NCBI GenBank assembly: GCA_023398375.1
Contig: JAEWSH010000049.1
Coordinates: forward strand, 1-5,359
DNA: 5,359 bases
Direction of reading: 5' to 3'
From: Bacillota bacterium
GTDB lineage: Bacteria > Bacillota > Clostridia > Lachnospirales > Lachnospiraceae
Shown here: positions 1 through 5,359 of the stretch, piece by piece
How the letters are laid out: every line of letters starts with the position of its first letter
Numbering within the stretch: position 1 is the first letter of the stretch
Program-made: the position numbers and the translations under genes
Notes under the pieces: model-generated
What the model was told of the DNA's origin: nothing
The model's database searches: none
The model's input: only the letters and a program-made list of their open reading frames with translations

Positions 1-787
1 GTGCGGGCAGGCTCCCGTTGTGGTCAGTGCCAAAGAGGGTACCGGCATTCAAGGCATTTTCGATGCTATCCTCGAAAAGCTTCCCGAGAATTTTGGTGAG
101 CAGACTATCACGGGCAATTTGGTAAGCGAGGGTGATGTCGTCCTGCTGGTGATGCCCCAGGATATACAAGCCCCAAAAGGTCGTCTCATTCTTCCGCAAG
201 TGCAGACCATCCGCGAGTTGCTGGACAAGAAGTGCCTGGTGATGAGTTGCACCACCGACAAGCTGCAAGCTTCCCTGCAAGCCCTTGCCCGTCCGCCCAA
301 GCTGATTATCACCGATTCACAAGTATTTCCCATCGTCTATCAGCAAAAGCCTGCCGAGAGTAGTCTTACTTCCTTCTCGGTTCTTTTTGCCGGTTATAAA
401 GGAGATATCAATGCCTTCGTGGAGGGGGCTGCCGCTATCCATAGCTTGACACCCCAATCGCGTGTACTGATAGCCGAAGCCTGCACCCATGCTCCGCTGA
501 CTGAGGACATCGGTACCGTCAAAATTCCCCGCCTGCTACGAAAACGCATCGGCGGGGAGTTGCAGATAGACTTCGTCTCCGGGAATGACTTTCCCATAGA
601 CTTGTCCCGATATGATTTGATTATCCATTGCGGCGCCTGCATGTTCAACCGGAAATATGTGCTCAATCGTATAGCCCATGCCCGTGCGCAACATATTCCT
701 ATGACGAACTACGGAGTGGCAATAGCCTGCCTGAGTGGTATACTGGACAAGATAATCATTCCTTGGGATGGATATCCGCAAGGTTGA
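1..787 (+). CDS. hydF: [FeFe]-hydrogenase H-cluster maturation GTPase HydF, C-terminal part (5' end outside window)
   Basis: HydF is the cytoplasmic scaffold that receives the 2Fe subcluster made by HydE and HydG and hands it to apo-HydA. The reading frame is open from base 2 with no start, so the gene enters from the left. About 261 residues are present; family members are near 400, so most of the GTPase domain is missing. What remains begins at the G5 motif of the GTPase (VVVSAKEGTG, bases 17-46), followed by the dimerisation region and the cluster-binding domain. The [4Fe-4S] ligand signature is complete: CTH (Cys 482-484, His 488-490), 45 residues, then HCGAC (His 626-628, Cys 629-631, Cys 638-640). 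The conserved tail GVAIACLSGILD follows. The GTG at base 20 lies inside the G5 motif and is not the true start. The TGA stop is 6 bp from the hydC stop on the other strand. Identification is firm because the CxH...HCxxC layout is specific to HydF. Confidence 0.95.
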   Translation, partial: CGQAPVVVSAKEGTGIQGIFDAILEKLPENFGEQTITGNLVSEGDVVLLVMPQDIQAPKGRLILPQVQTIRELLDKKCLVMSCTTDKLQASLQALARPPKLIITDSQVFPIVYQQKPAESSLTSFSVLFAGYKGDINAFVEGAAAIHSLTPQSRVLIAEACTHAPLTEDIGTVKIPRLLRKRIGGELQIDFVSGNDFPIDLSRYDLIIHCGACMFNRKYVLNRIAHARAQHIPMTNYGVAIACLSGILDKIIIPWDGYPQG

Positions 788-793
788 AATGAG

Positions 794-1270
794 TTATTCC
801 AGCTCCTCCAATATCTTCTTAACATCAATTGGTTGCAGCCTTCCGTACACCTTTTCGCCAATCATCACTACGGGTGCCAGTCCGCAGGCGCCTACGCAAC
901 GCAGGCAGTCGAGGGAGAACTTGCCGTCCGGAGTCGTTTCGCCCACTTCAATGCCCAGCACGCGTTTGAACTCTTCGAGCAGTTTCTCCGAACCACGCAC
1001 GTAGCAGGCGGTACCCATACACACGGAGATGGGATGCTTCCCCTTGGGCAGCATCGTAAAGAAAGTATAGAACGTCACCACGCCGTACACGCGAGATACG
1101 GGAATACCCAGTTGGGCGGCAATGATACGCTGCATCTCTTCGGGCAGGTAGCCGTGCAGGTGCTGGGCTTCGTGGAGTATATTGATAAGTTCGCCGGGCT
1201 GGTTGCCATGCTTGTCACAAATGGCACGCACTTGTTTGACAACGTCACAAGCCAATTTTATTTCTGACAT
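794..1270 (-). CDS. hydC: NuoE-like [2Fe-2S] subunit HydC of trimeric [FeFe]-hydrogenase
   Basis: This 158-residue protein is the smallest subunit of the HydABC complex and is homologous to NuoE of complex I. Residues 1-75 form the NuoE-type helical region (HEAQHLHGYLPEE, then GVVTFYTFF). A thioredoxin-like [2Fe-2S] fold follows. The four cluster ligands are visible as Cys84-x4-Cys89 (CMGTAC) and Cys125-x3-Cys129 (CVGAC), the family pattern; Cys122 is an extra nearby cysteine. Length matches HydC/NuoE proteins (about 155-165). The ATG at 1270 is preceded by AGAAGAA, a weak purine-rich ribosome site, 21 bp after the hydA stop, so it is very likely the last gene of the hydB-hydA-hydC transcript. 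In characterised complexes this subunit sits beside the HydB flavin domain; its exact electron-transfer role is debated. A respiratory NuoE is unlikely because the next gene upstream encodes an H-cluster hydrogenase and no other nuo genes are present. Confidence 0.93.
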   Translation of the reverse strand: MSEIKLACDVVKQVRAICDKHGNQPGELINILHEAQHLHGYLPEEMQRIIAAQLGIPVSRVYGVVTFYTFFTMLPKGKHPISVCMGTACYVRGSEKLLEEFKRVLGIEVGETTPDGKFSLDCLRCVGACGLAPVVMIGEKVYGRLQPIDVKKILEELE

Positions 1271-1291
1271 AGTTCTTCTGTTTTTTAGCGG

Positions 1292-3058
1292 TTAATCCAT
1301 AGACTTGTTGAAGTAGTGTGTATGCAGCAGATGTTCCGCGGTTTCACTGAGCGGCTTGCCCAGATACTCTTCATACAGTGTCTTGATATAGGGGTTCTCG
1401 TGCGACTTCCGCAACGGTTTGTTGGCGTCCTCGCGATACAGCGCATTGGCACGTGCATAGAGCACGTCCGAATTGCCGTGGTGCAGCGGTTGGCCGCCAC
1501 CGCCGATACAGCCGCCGGGACAAGCCATGATTTCAATTACATGATACTCGTTGTGCCCGTTGCGGATGTCCTCCAGCAGATGGCGTGCATTGCCCAGACC
1601 GTGGGCGATGCCTACTTTCAGTTCAAAGCCGTCCAGGTCGATGGTGGCGCGGCGTACACCGGCGAGTCCGCGCACTTGCTCAAAGTTTACATTATCCAGC
1701 GTCCGTCCCGTATAGATTTCGTAGACGGAGCGCAAGACTGCCTCCATCACGCCGCCGGTAGTGCCGAAGATAACGCCTGCACCCGTTGAGGCTCCCATCG
1801 GCAGGTCGAACTCTTTATCGGTCAGCAGTGTGAATCCTATGTTGGCGCGTCGGATGAGGCGTGCCAGCTCGCGGGTGGATATGGAGTAGTCCACGTCGAG
1901 ATTGCCGTCTGTCTTGAACTCCTCTCGGTCGCATTCGTATTTCTTTGCCAGGCAGGGCATGATGGATACCACTACCAGCTTCTCACGGGGAATGCCCATC
2001 TTCTTTGCCCAGAATGTCTTGGCTATGGAGCCGAACATCTGTTGCGGCGAGCGTGCCGTAGAGGGTATGTCGAGCATGTCGGGGAAGTGGTGCTCGAAGA
2101 AGTTGACCCATGCCGGACAGCAGGAGGTAAGGATAGGCAGGCGGACGGACTTGTCGCCTTGGAGGTAACGGGTCAGGCGGTTCAGTATCTCGGCTCCTTC
2201 TTCCATGATGGTGAGGTCGGCGGCAAAGTCCGTGTCGAACACGTAGTCGAAACCCAGTTCGCGCAGGGCATATACCATCTTGCCCGTCACCAGTGTGCCG
2301 GGGGGCAGACCGAACTCTTCGCCCAGGGCGGCTCGTACGGCAGGTGCCGTCTGCACAATGACCACTTTGTCTGGATTGGCAAGGTCCTCGAGCAGGCGGT
2401 TGGTATGGTCGCGTTCCGTCAACGCGCCTACGGGGCAGACGGCTACGCACTGCCCGCAGTAGGTGCACTCACTGTCCGTCATCATCTTGTCGAAGGCGGG
2501 GGCAATGGTGGTGTTGAATCCGCGGCGGATGGCACCCAGCGCGCCTACGGTCTGCACGTCGTTGCAGACACTCTCGCAGCGGCGGCAGAAGATACATTTG
2601 TCCATGTTGCGGACGATGGACGAAGTCACCTCCCGCTTGCGGGGTGATAGCTCGCCGCCGTTGAAGGGCATGGTGCGGATGTTGAAGCGCAGTGCCAGCG
2701 TTTGTAGCTCGCAGTTGCCGCATTTGGGGCAGGTGAGGCAGTCGTTGGGATGGTCGGACAGGATGAGTTCGGCAACCACCTTGCGGGCATTCATCACGCG
2801 CAGGGTGCTGGTACGCACCACCATTCCCTCCGTACAGCGGGTGGCGCAGGCGGGGGCGAGGTTGCGCCGTCCTTCCACTTCAACCACACAGATGCGGCAC
2901 GATGCGGGGTTGTTCTTGATGCAGGTACCCTTCAGGTCGATGTGACAAAGGGTAGGGATGTCGATACCTATTTTGCGGGCGGCTTCCAGGATGGTAGCGC
3001 CTTCGGGCACGGTGATGTAGTGCCGGTCTATTTGCAGGGTAATTTGTTTCTTTTCCAT
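1292..3058 (-). CDS. hydA: [FeFe]-hydrogenase catalytic subunit HydA (group A3-like, trimeric type)
   Basis: This 588-residue catalytic subunit interconverts 2 H+ + 2 e- and H2 in the cytoplasm. Domains in order: an N-terminal ferredoxin-like [2Fe-2S] domain (Cys38, Cys54, Cys57, Cys71); a His-Cys [4Fe-4S] site (His103-x3-Cys107-x2-Cys110-x5-Cys116); two [4Fe-4S] F-clusters (Cys155/158/161/165 and Cys198/201/204/208); then the H-domain. All three H-cluster motifs are intact: L1 TSCCPAW (311-317; Cys314 the expected cluster ligand, Cys313 the expected proton-transfer cysteine), L2 MPCLAKKYE (367-375) and L3 MACPGGCIGGGGQP (511-524; Cys513 and Cys517). The small-subunit-like C-terminal segment follows (RKSHENP, LYEEYLG, LLHTHY). 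No cysteine occurs after 517, so the extra C-terminal [2Fe-2S] domain of Thermotoga HydA is absent. The ATG at 3058 lies 12 bp after the hydB stop, without a clear Shine-Dalgarno, so translational coupling is likely. Partner genes place it in the NAD(H)-linked trimeric class; bifurcation itself is inferred. Confidence 0.97.
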   Translation of the reverse strand: MEKKQITLQIDRHYITVPEGATILEAARKIGIDIPTLCHIDLKGTCIKNNPASCRICVVEVEGRRNLAPACATRCTEGMVVRTSTLRVMNARKVVAELILSDHPNDCLTCPKCGNCELQTLALRFNIRTMPFNGGELSPRKREVTSSIVRNMDKCIFCRRCESVCNDVQTVGALGAIRRGFNTTIAPAFDKMMTDSECTYCGQCVAVCPVGALTERDHTNRLLEDLANPDKVVIVQTAPAVRAALGEEFGLPPGTLVTGKMVYALRELGFDYVFDTDFAADLTIMEEGAEILNRLTRYLQGDKSVRLPILTSCCPAWVNFFEHHFPDMLDIPSTARSPQQMFGSIAKTFWAKKMGIPREKLVVVSIMPCLAKKYECDREEFKTDGNLDVDYSISTRELARLIRRANIGFTLLTDKEFDLPMGASTGAGVIFGTTGGVMEAVLRSVYEIYTGRTLDNVNFEQVRGLAGVRRATIDLDGFELKVGIAHGLGNARHLLEDIRNGHNEYHVIEIMACPGGCIGGGGQPLHHGNSDVLYARANALYREDANKPLRKSHENPYIKTLYEEYLGKPLSETAEHLLHTHYFNKSMD

Positions 3059-3070
3059 GGCAATGGGGGA

Positions 3071-4978
3071 TTAGCAGACAGATATGGCTTTGAACTTGCA
3101 GCGTGCCATGCACATGCCGCACTTGATGCACTTGTCCGGATTGATGACGTGGGGCTTGCGCACATCTCCCAGAATGGCGTCTGCCGGACAATGCTTGAAG
3201 CAGAGGTGACAGCCGATGCACAACTCCGGATTGATGGTGTAGGTGAGCAGTGACTTGCATTGCCGGGCGCGGCAGGTCTTCTCCCTGACGTGTTTCACGT
3301 ATTCGTCGTAGAAGTTGTTGAGGGTGGAGAGTACCGGGTTGGGCGAAGTCTGCCCCAGTCCGCAGAGGGCGGTGTCCTTTATCACTTGTCCCAGGGTGGA
3401 GAGGGTTTGCAGGTCTTTCTCGCTGCCACGTCCTTCGGTTATCTTGTTCAGTATTTCCAGCAGGCGCTTGTTGCCGATGCGGCAAGGGGTGCATTTTCCG
3501 CACGACTCCTCTACCGTGAAGTCCAGATAGAAGCGGGCTACGGACACCATGCAGTCGTCCTCATCCATTACAATCATGCCGCCGGAACCCATCATGGAAC
3601 CTTCGGCAAGCAGGTTGTCGAAGTCTATCGGGGTATCCAGATGCTTCTCCGTCAGGCAGCCGCCCGAAGGACCTCCGGTCTGCACAGCCTTGAACTTCTT
3701 GCCGCCTTTGATGCCGCCGCCTATTTCGTAGATTACTTCGCGGAGGGTGGTTCCCATCGGAACCTCTATCAATCCTACGTTATTTATTTTTCCTGCAAGG
3801 GCAAAAACTTTTGTCCCCTTGGAGAATTCAGTTCCGATAGTTGAGAACCATTCTGCACCGCGTGTCAATATAATAGGTATGTTGGCAAGCGTCTCCACAT
3901 TGTTCACGTTGGTGGGTTTGCCCAGATAGCCGGACTCTGCCGGGAAGGGAGGTTTCAAGGTAGGCTCTCCGCGCTTTCCCTCCATGGAGTGGATGAGTGC
4001 CGTCTCTTCGCCACAGACAAAGGCGCCTGCGCCATAGCGTATCTCGATGTCGAAGCAGAAGCCGGTGCCGAAGATGTTGTCTCCCAGCAATCCGTATTCG
4101 CGGGCTTGTGCAATGGCAGTCTTTAGCCGTTGGATGGCAAGCGGATATTCGGCACGGATGTAGACCAAGCCTTTGGACGAACCTATGGAGTAGCCGCAAA
4201 GCGCCATCGCTTCTACAATGGAGTGCGGGTCGCCTTCCATGATGGAGCGGTCCATAAATGCGCCGGGGTCACCTTCGTCGGCATTGCACACCACGTACTT
4301 GGTGTCGGCTTGCTGCCGGCTGGCAAGTTCCCATTTCCTTCCGGTGGGGAAACCGCCGCCGCCGCGTCCACGCAGACCGGAGCGCTTTATTTCTTCTATT
4401 ACCGCTTCCGGCGTACCGTTCAGCAGGCTGTTTGCCAGTGCGCGGTAACCGTTCAAGCCGATGTATTCTTCTATATTCTCCGGGTCGATGAAGCCGCAGT
4501 TTCGTAGGGCGATGCGCATCTGCTTCCGGTAGAAGTCCATGTGCTTGGAGTCGCTGACGGCCTTTTCTGTTTTCGGGTCCACATAGAGCAGCCGTTCTAT
4601 CTTCCGTCCGCCGATGATGTGTTCGCTGACTATTTCTTCCGCATCTTCGGGAGTGACCTGCGTATAGAAGGTATTGTCGGGGATAATCTTAACAATCGGT
4701 CCTTTCTCGCAGAAGCCGAAGCATCCGGTGGTGATTACATTTACTTGGTCGGTAATCTTGTTTTTCTCGAGTGCCTGCTGAAGTTTTTCAGCGATGACAT
4801 GGCTGGCGGATGCCTTGCATCCCGTGCCGCCGCAAATCAGAATCTGCAGATGTTTAGTGCCTGCCGCCAGTCCGCAGCATTGTTCGGCCACTGCTTCATT
4901 GCTTTGTTCGCGCAACAGAAGTGCGTTTTCTGCCCTCTTCTTGATTGCTTCCAAATCATGGATAGTTAGTACTTTCAT
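3071..4978 (-). CDS. hydB: NuoF-like flavin/NAD(H)-binding subunit HydB of trimeric [FeFe]-hydrogenase
   Basis: HydB carries FMN and the NAD(H) site, where electrons meet in bifurcating hydrogenases. With ATG at 4978 it has 635 residues, close to known HydB. Domains: thioredoxin-like [2Fe-2S] domain (Cys49-x4-Cys54, Cys86-x3-Cys90); NuoF core with the glycine-rich nucleotide loop GLRGRGGGGFPTGRKW (201-216), CNADEGDPGAFMDR (231-244) and GAGAFVCGEETALIHS (316-331); an SLBB-type segment near 388-442; the NuoF [4Fe-4S] site (Cys493, Cys496, Cys499, Cys539); and a C-terminal ferredoxin domain with two CxxCxxCxxxC sites (Cys587/590/593/597 and Cys617/620/623/627). The frame can be extended nine residues to a TTG at 5005, but that codon lies in the promoter -7 box, upstream of any likely transcript start, so 4978 is chosen. 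It is the first gene of the operon. A short stretch (about 3781-3890) is less GC-rich than the rest. Confidence 0.95.
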   Translation of the reverse strand: MKVLTIHDLEAIKKRAENALLLREQSNEAVAEQCCGLAAGTKHLQILICGGTGCKASASHVIAEKLQQALEKNKITDQVNVITTGCFGFCEKGPIVKIIPDNTFYTQVTPEDAEEIVSEHIIGGRKIERLLYVDPKTEKAVSDSKHMDFYRKQMRIALRNCGFIDPENIEEYIGLNGYRALANSLLNGTPEAVIEEIKRSGLRGRGGGGFPTGRKWELASRQQADTKYVVCNADEGDPGAFMDRSIMEGDPHSIVEAMALCGYSIGSSKGLVYIRAEYPLAIQRLKTAIAQAREYGLLGDNIFGTGFCFDIEIRYGAGAFVCGEETALIHSMEGKRGEPTLKPPFPAESGYLGKPTNVNNVETLANIPIILTRGAEWFSTIGTEFSKGTKVFALAGKINNVGLIEVPMGTTLREVIYEIGGGIKGGKKFKAVQTGGPSGGCLTEKHLDTPIDFDNLLAEGSMMGSGGMIVMDEDDCMVSVARFYLDFTVEESCGKCTPCRIGNKRLLEILNKITEGRGSEKDLQTLSTLGQVIKDTALCGLGQTSPNPVLSTLNNFYDEYVKHVREKTCRARQCKSLLTYTINPELCIGCHLCFKHCPADAILGDVRKPHVINPDKCIKCGMCMARCKFKAISVC

Positions 4979-5002
4979 TACGTAATAGATTAGGGTCAGA
5001 AA

Positions 5003-5033
5003 CAAAGATATGAAAAGCTTTTAGAATAGCAAA
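5003..5033 (-). promoter_or_regulatory. Bacteroides-type promoter of the hydB-hydA-hydC operon
   Basis: Read on the minus strand, TTTG (5033-5030) is followed by exactly 19 bases and then TATCTTTG (5010-5003). This matches the Bacteroides housekeeping-sigma consensus of a TTTG -33 box and a TAnnTTTG -7 box about 19-20 bp apart. Transcription would begin near 4996-4998, giving a leader of only about 18-20 nt before the ATG at 4978. No Shine-Dalgarno is visible in that leader (CTAATCTATTACGTA precedes the ATG), which is common in this phylum. The match to consensus is direct; activity and the exact start point are inferred. Confidence 0.82.
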
Positions 5034-5054
5034 AAGAAAGTAGGTAAAGATTAG

Positions 5055-5074
5055 AATGGGGAAATTTCCCTATT
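5055..5074. promoter_or_regulatory. Candidate regulator-binding palindrome upstream of the hydB promoter
   Basis: A perfect 12 bp palindrome GGGAAATTTCCC (5059-5070) is extended on both sides, after one mismatched pair, by AAT/ATT, giving 18 of 20 positions symmetric. Its centre is about 67 bp upstream of the predicted hydB transcript start, a distance typical of activator sites. It has no loop and no following T-run, so it does not look like a terminator. It does not resemble the Rex consensus (TTGTGAA-type arms). The binding protein is unknown. Confidence 0.4.
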
Positions 5075-5157
5075 TATATTACATTATGCTATTGATTATA
5101 CTTGTCCTATGAACATAGTAAAGTAGCTCTCGTCTTGTTAATTATGCTTAATATAAG

Positions 5158-5178
5158 GTACTTTGTAATACAAGGTAC
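5158..5178. promoter_or_regulatory. Probable operator: 21 bp near-perfect palindrome upstream of the padR-like gene
   Basis: The arms GTACTTTGTA (5158-5167) and TACAAGGTAC (5169-5178) flank a single central A and are complementary at 9 of 10 positions. The site lies just upstream of a TAnnTTTG box for the padR-like gene, across the place where a -33 box would sit. PadR-family regulators bind inverted repeats and many control their own gene, so autoregulation is the natural reading. That role is inferred from position and symmetry, not shown. Confidence 0.6.
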
Positions 5179-5190
5179 TGATATAATACA

Positions 5191-5198
5191 TATATTTG
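5191..5198 (+). promoter_or_regulatory. Candidate -7 box (TATATTTG) for the padR-like gene
   Basis: TATATTTG fits the Bacteroides TAnnTTTG -7 box. No good TTTG sits 19-20 bp upstream; the nearest, at 5162-5165, is 25 bp away and lies inside the palindrome. Either the promoter is weak and regulated, or the true start point is elsewhere. If used, transcription would begin near 5204-5206 and leave a leader of about 90 nt. Confidence 0.4.
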
Positions 5199-5222
5199 TG
5201 TCATACAAGGAACAACAATAGA

Positions 5223-5273
5223 ATGAATGAGAACACTCATTACTCTATTGCGCAGCAAAATAGTAAATCGTAA
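5223..5273 (+). CDS. Possible 16-residue leader peptide upstream of the padR-like gene (speculative)
   Basis: An ATG at 5223 opens a frame reading MNENTHYSIAQQNSKS and ending in TAA at 5271-5273, 23 bp before the padR-like start and in a different frame. A purine run AAGGA (5207-5211) lies 11 bases upstream, a little far for a ribosome site. The frame spans two small hairpins. Length this short is easily due to chance and no family is recognisable; it is listed only because its position, a possible ribosome site and the hairpins coincide. Confidence 0.2.
   Translation: MNENTHYSIAQQNSKS
5226..5263 (+). other. Two tandem small hairpins in the padR-like gene leader
   Basis: The first hairpin pairs AATGAG (5226-5231) with CTCATT (5236-5241) around the loop AACA. 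The second pairs CTATTGC (5245-5251) with GCAA (5255-5258) and TAG (5261-5263), with loop GCA and two bulged A residues (5259-5260). Neither is followed by a T-run, so neither is an intrinsic terminator. They may influence translation or stability of the leader, or be incidental in AT-rich sequence. Confidence 0.3.
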
Positions 5274-5290
5274 ATTGTCAAATAGTAAAT
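5258..5290 (+). repeat. Short direct repeat AAATAGTAAAT just upstream of the padR-like start
   Basis: AAATAGTAAAT occurs at 5258-5268 and again, identically, at 5280-5290, a 22 bp period, with a related GTAAATTG between. The copies lie immediately before the start codon, where an AT-rich unstructured leader may aid translation in the absence of a Shine-Dalgarno. Low-complexity sequence is the simpler explanation. Confidence 0.45.
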
Positions 5291-5296
5291 ACCATT

Positions 5297-5359
5297 ATGG
5301 ATGTAAACAATGTAAAGTCGCAAATGCGCAAGGGCATGCTTGAATATTGCATCATGCTG
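5297..5359 (+). CDS. PadR-family transcriptional regulator, N-terminal fragment (continues beyond window)
   Basis: Twenty-one codons from ATG at 5297 run open to the right edge. The residues include VKSQMRKGMLEYCIML, which I recognise as the first helix region of the small PadR-type winged-helix regulators common in Bacteroides (about 100-110 residues in full). Only this helix is visible, so the DNA-binding wing and dimer helix cannot be checked. The ATG is the likely start because an in-frame TAA (5264-5266) lies upstream with no other start codon between. No Shine-Dalgarno is present; the leader is A-rich. The gene is transcribed away from hydB and has its own palindromic candidate operator at 5158-5178. 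In Bacteroides such regulators often precede envelope-stress (PspC-type) genes, so a link to the hydrogenase should not be assumed. Confidence 0.75.
   Translation, partial: MDVNNVKSQMRKGMLEYCIML

Larger units (their letters stand above)
4979..5296. other. Divergent AT-rich intergenic region between hydB and the padR-like gene
   Basis: This 318 bp stretch separates two outward-facing genes. Part of it is extremely AT-rich (15 G+C in 60 bases at 5041-5100) against roughly 60% GC in sampled hydA coding sequence. It contains the hydB promoter (5003-5033), a palindrome behind it (5055-5074), a second palindrome (5158-5178), a TAnnTTTG box on the plus strand (5191-5198) and a repeat- and hairpin-containing leader (about 5205-5296). 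No protein longer than a 16-codon leader ORF is apparent. I see nothing identifiable between about 5075 and 5150 apart from short repeats expected by chance. Confidence 0.85.

Noticed and set aside
20..22. GTG at base 20 as the start of hydF
   Set aside because: The frame is open upstream to the window edge and the codon falls inside the conserved GTPase G5 motif, so it encodes an internal valine.
2042..2945. Long plus-strand open frames (up to about 200 codons) antisense to hydA
   Set aside because: They lie opposite a gene with intact Fe-S and H-cluster motifs, have no recognisable domains, and long antisense frames are expected in GC-rich coding DNA.
794..4978. Respiratory complex I (nuo) locus instead of hydrogenase
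   Set aside because: NuoE- and NuoF-like genes flank a hydA with complete L1, L2 and L3 H-cluster motifs, the maturase hydF is adjacent, and no membrane subunit is present.
4979..5005. Nine-residue N-terminal extension of HydB starting at a TTG codon
   Set aside because: The TTG is within the promoter -7 box and would not be transcribed; the protein from the ATG at 4978 has a normal length.
5059..5070. GGGAAATTTCCC as an intrinsic terminator
   Set aside because: It has no loop, no T-run follows, and no gene ends nearby on either strand.
5107..5118. Inverted repeat CTATG-AA-CATAG
   Set aside because: Five-base arms are expected by chance in AT-rich DNA, and it is not placed near a promoter box.
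5083..5148. Repeated ATTATGCT at 5083-5090 and 5141-5148
   Set aside because: An eight-base match in low-complexity sequence with no symmetry or promoter relationship is not informative.

Overview
The window looks like chromosome from a gut-type Bacteroides or a close relative (order Bacteroidales). Three things support this. The start of the gene at the right edge reads like the Bacteroides PadR-type regulators. The promoter upstream of the hydrogenase operon fits the Bacteroides primary-sigma consensus (TTTG, 19 bp, TAnnTTTG) exactly. The intergenic DNA is very AT-rich, and start codons mostly lack strong Shine-Dalgarno sequences. The species cannot be fixed from this sequence.

Layout, left to right. 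At 1-787 (+) is the 3' two thirds of hydF, the GTPase and scaffold maturase of [FeFe]-hydrogenase; it runs in from outside the window. Six bases after its stop come the stop codons of an operon on the opposite strand. Read in its own direction, that operon is hydB (4978-3071), hydA (3058-1292) and hydC (1270-794), with gaps of 12 and 21 bp. Together these encode a trimeric NAD(P)-linked, group A3-type [FeFe]-hydrogenase of the electron-bifurcating/confurcating family. From 4979 to 5296 is a 318 bp AT-rich divergent intergenic region. It holds the hydBAC promoter, a 20 bp imperfect palindrome upstream of it, and, towards the other gene, a 21 bp near-perfect palindrome (probable operator), a TAnnTTTG box, a possible 16-codon leader ORF and two small hairpins. 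At 5297 (+) a PadR-family regulator starts and runs off the right edge after 21 codons.

How the genes work together. HydA carries the H-cluster and its electron-relay clusters. HydB carries FMN, the NAD(H) site and several Fe-S clusters. HydC carries one [2Fe-2S] cluster. By analogy with Thermotoga and acetogen HydABC, the complex would evolve H2 from NADH and reduced ferredoxin during fermentation, or run in reverse. HydF, with HydE and HydG (not in the window), builds and delivers the 2Fe part of the H-cluster to HydA, so the two transcription units facing each other form one functional locus.

I found no mobile element, tRNA, rRNA, CRISPR array or intrinsic terminator. The enzymes are a known system. 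The least-explained DNA is the 318 bp divergent regulatory region, and most of the findings concern it.
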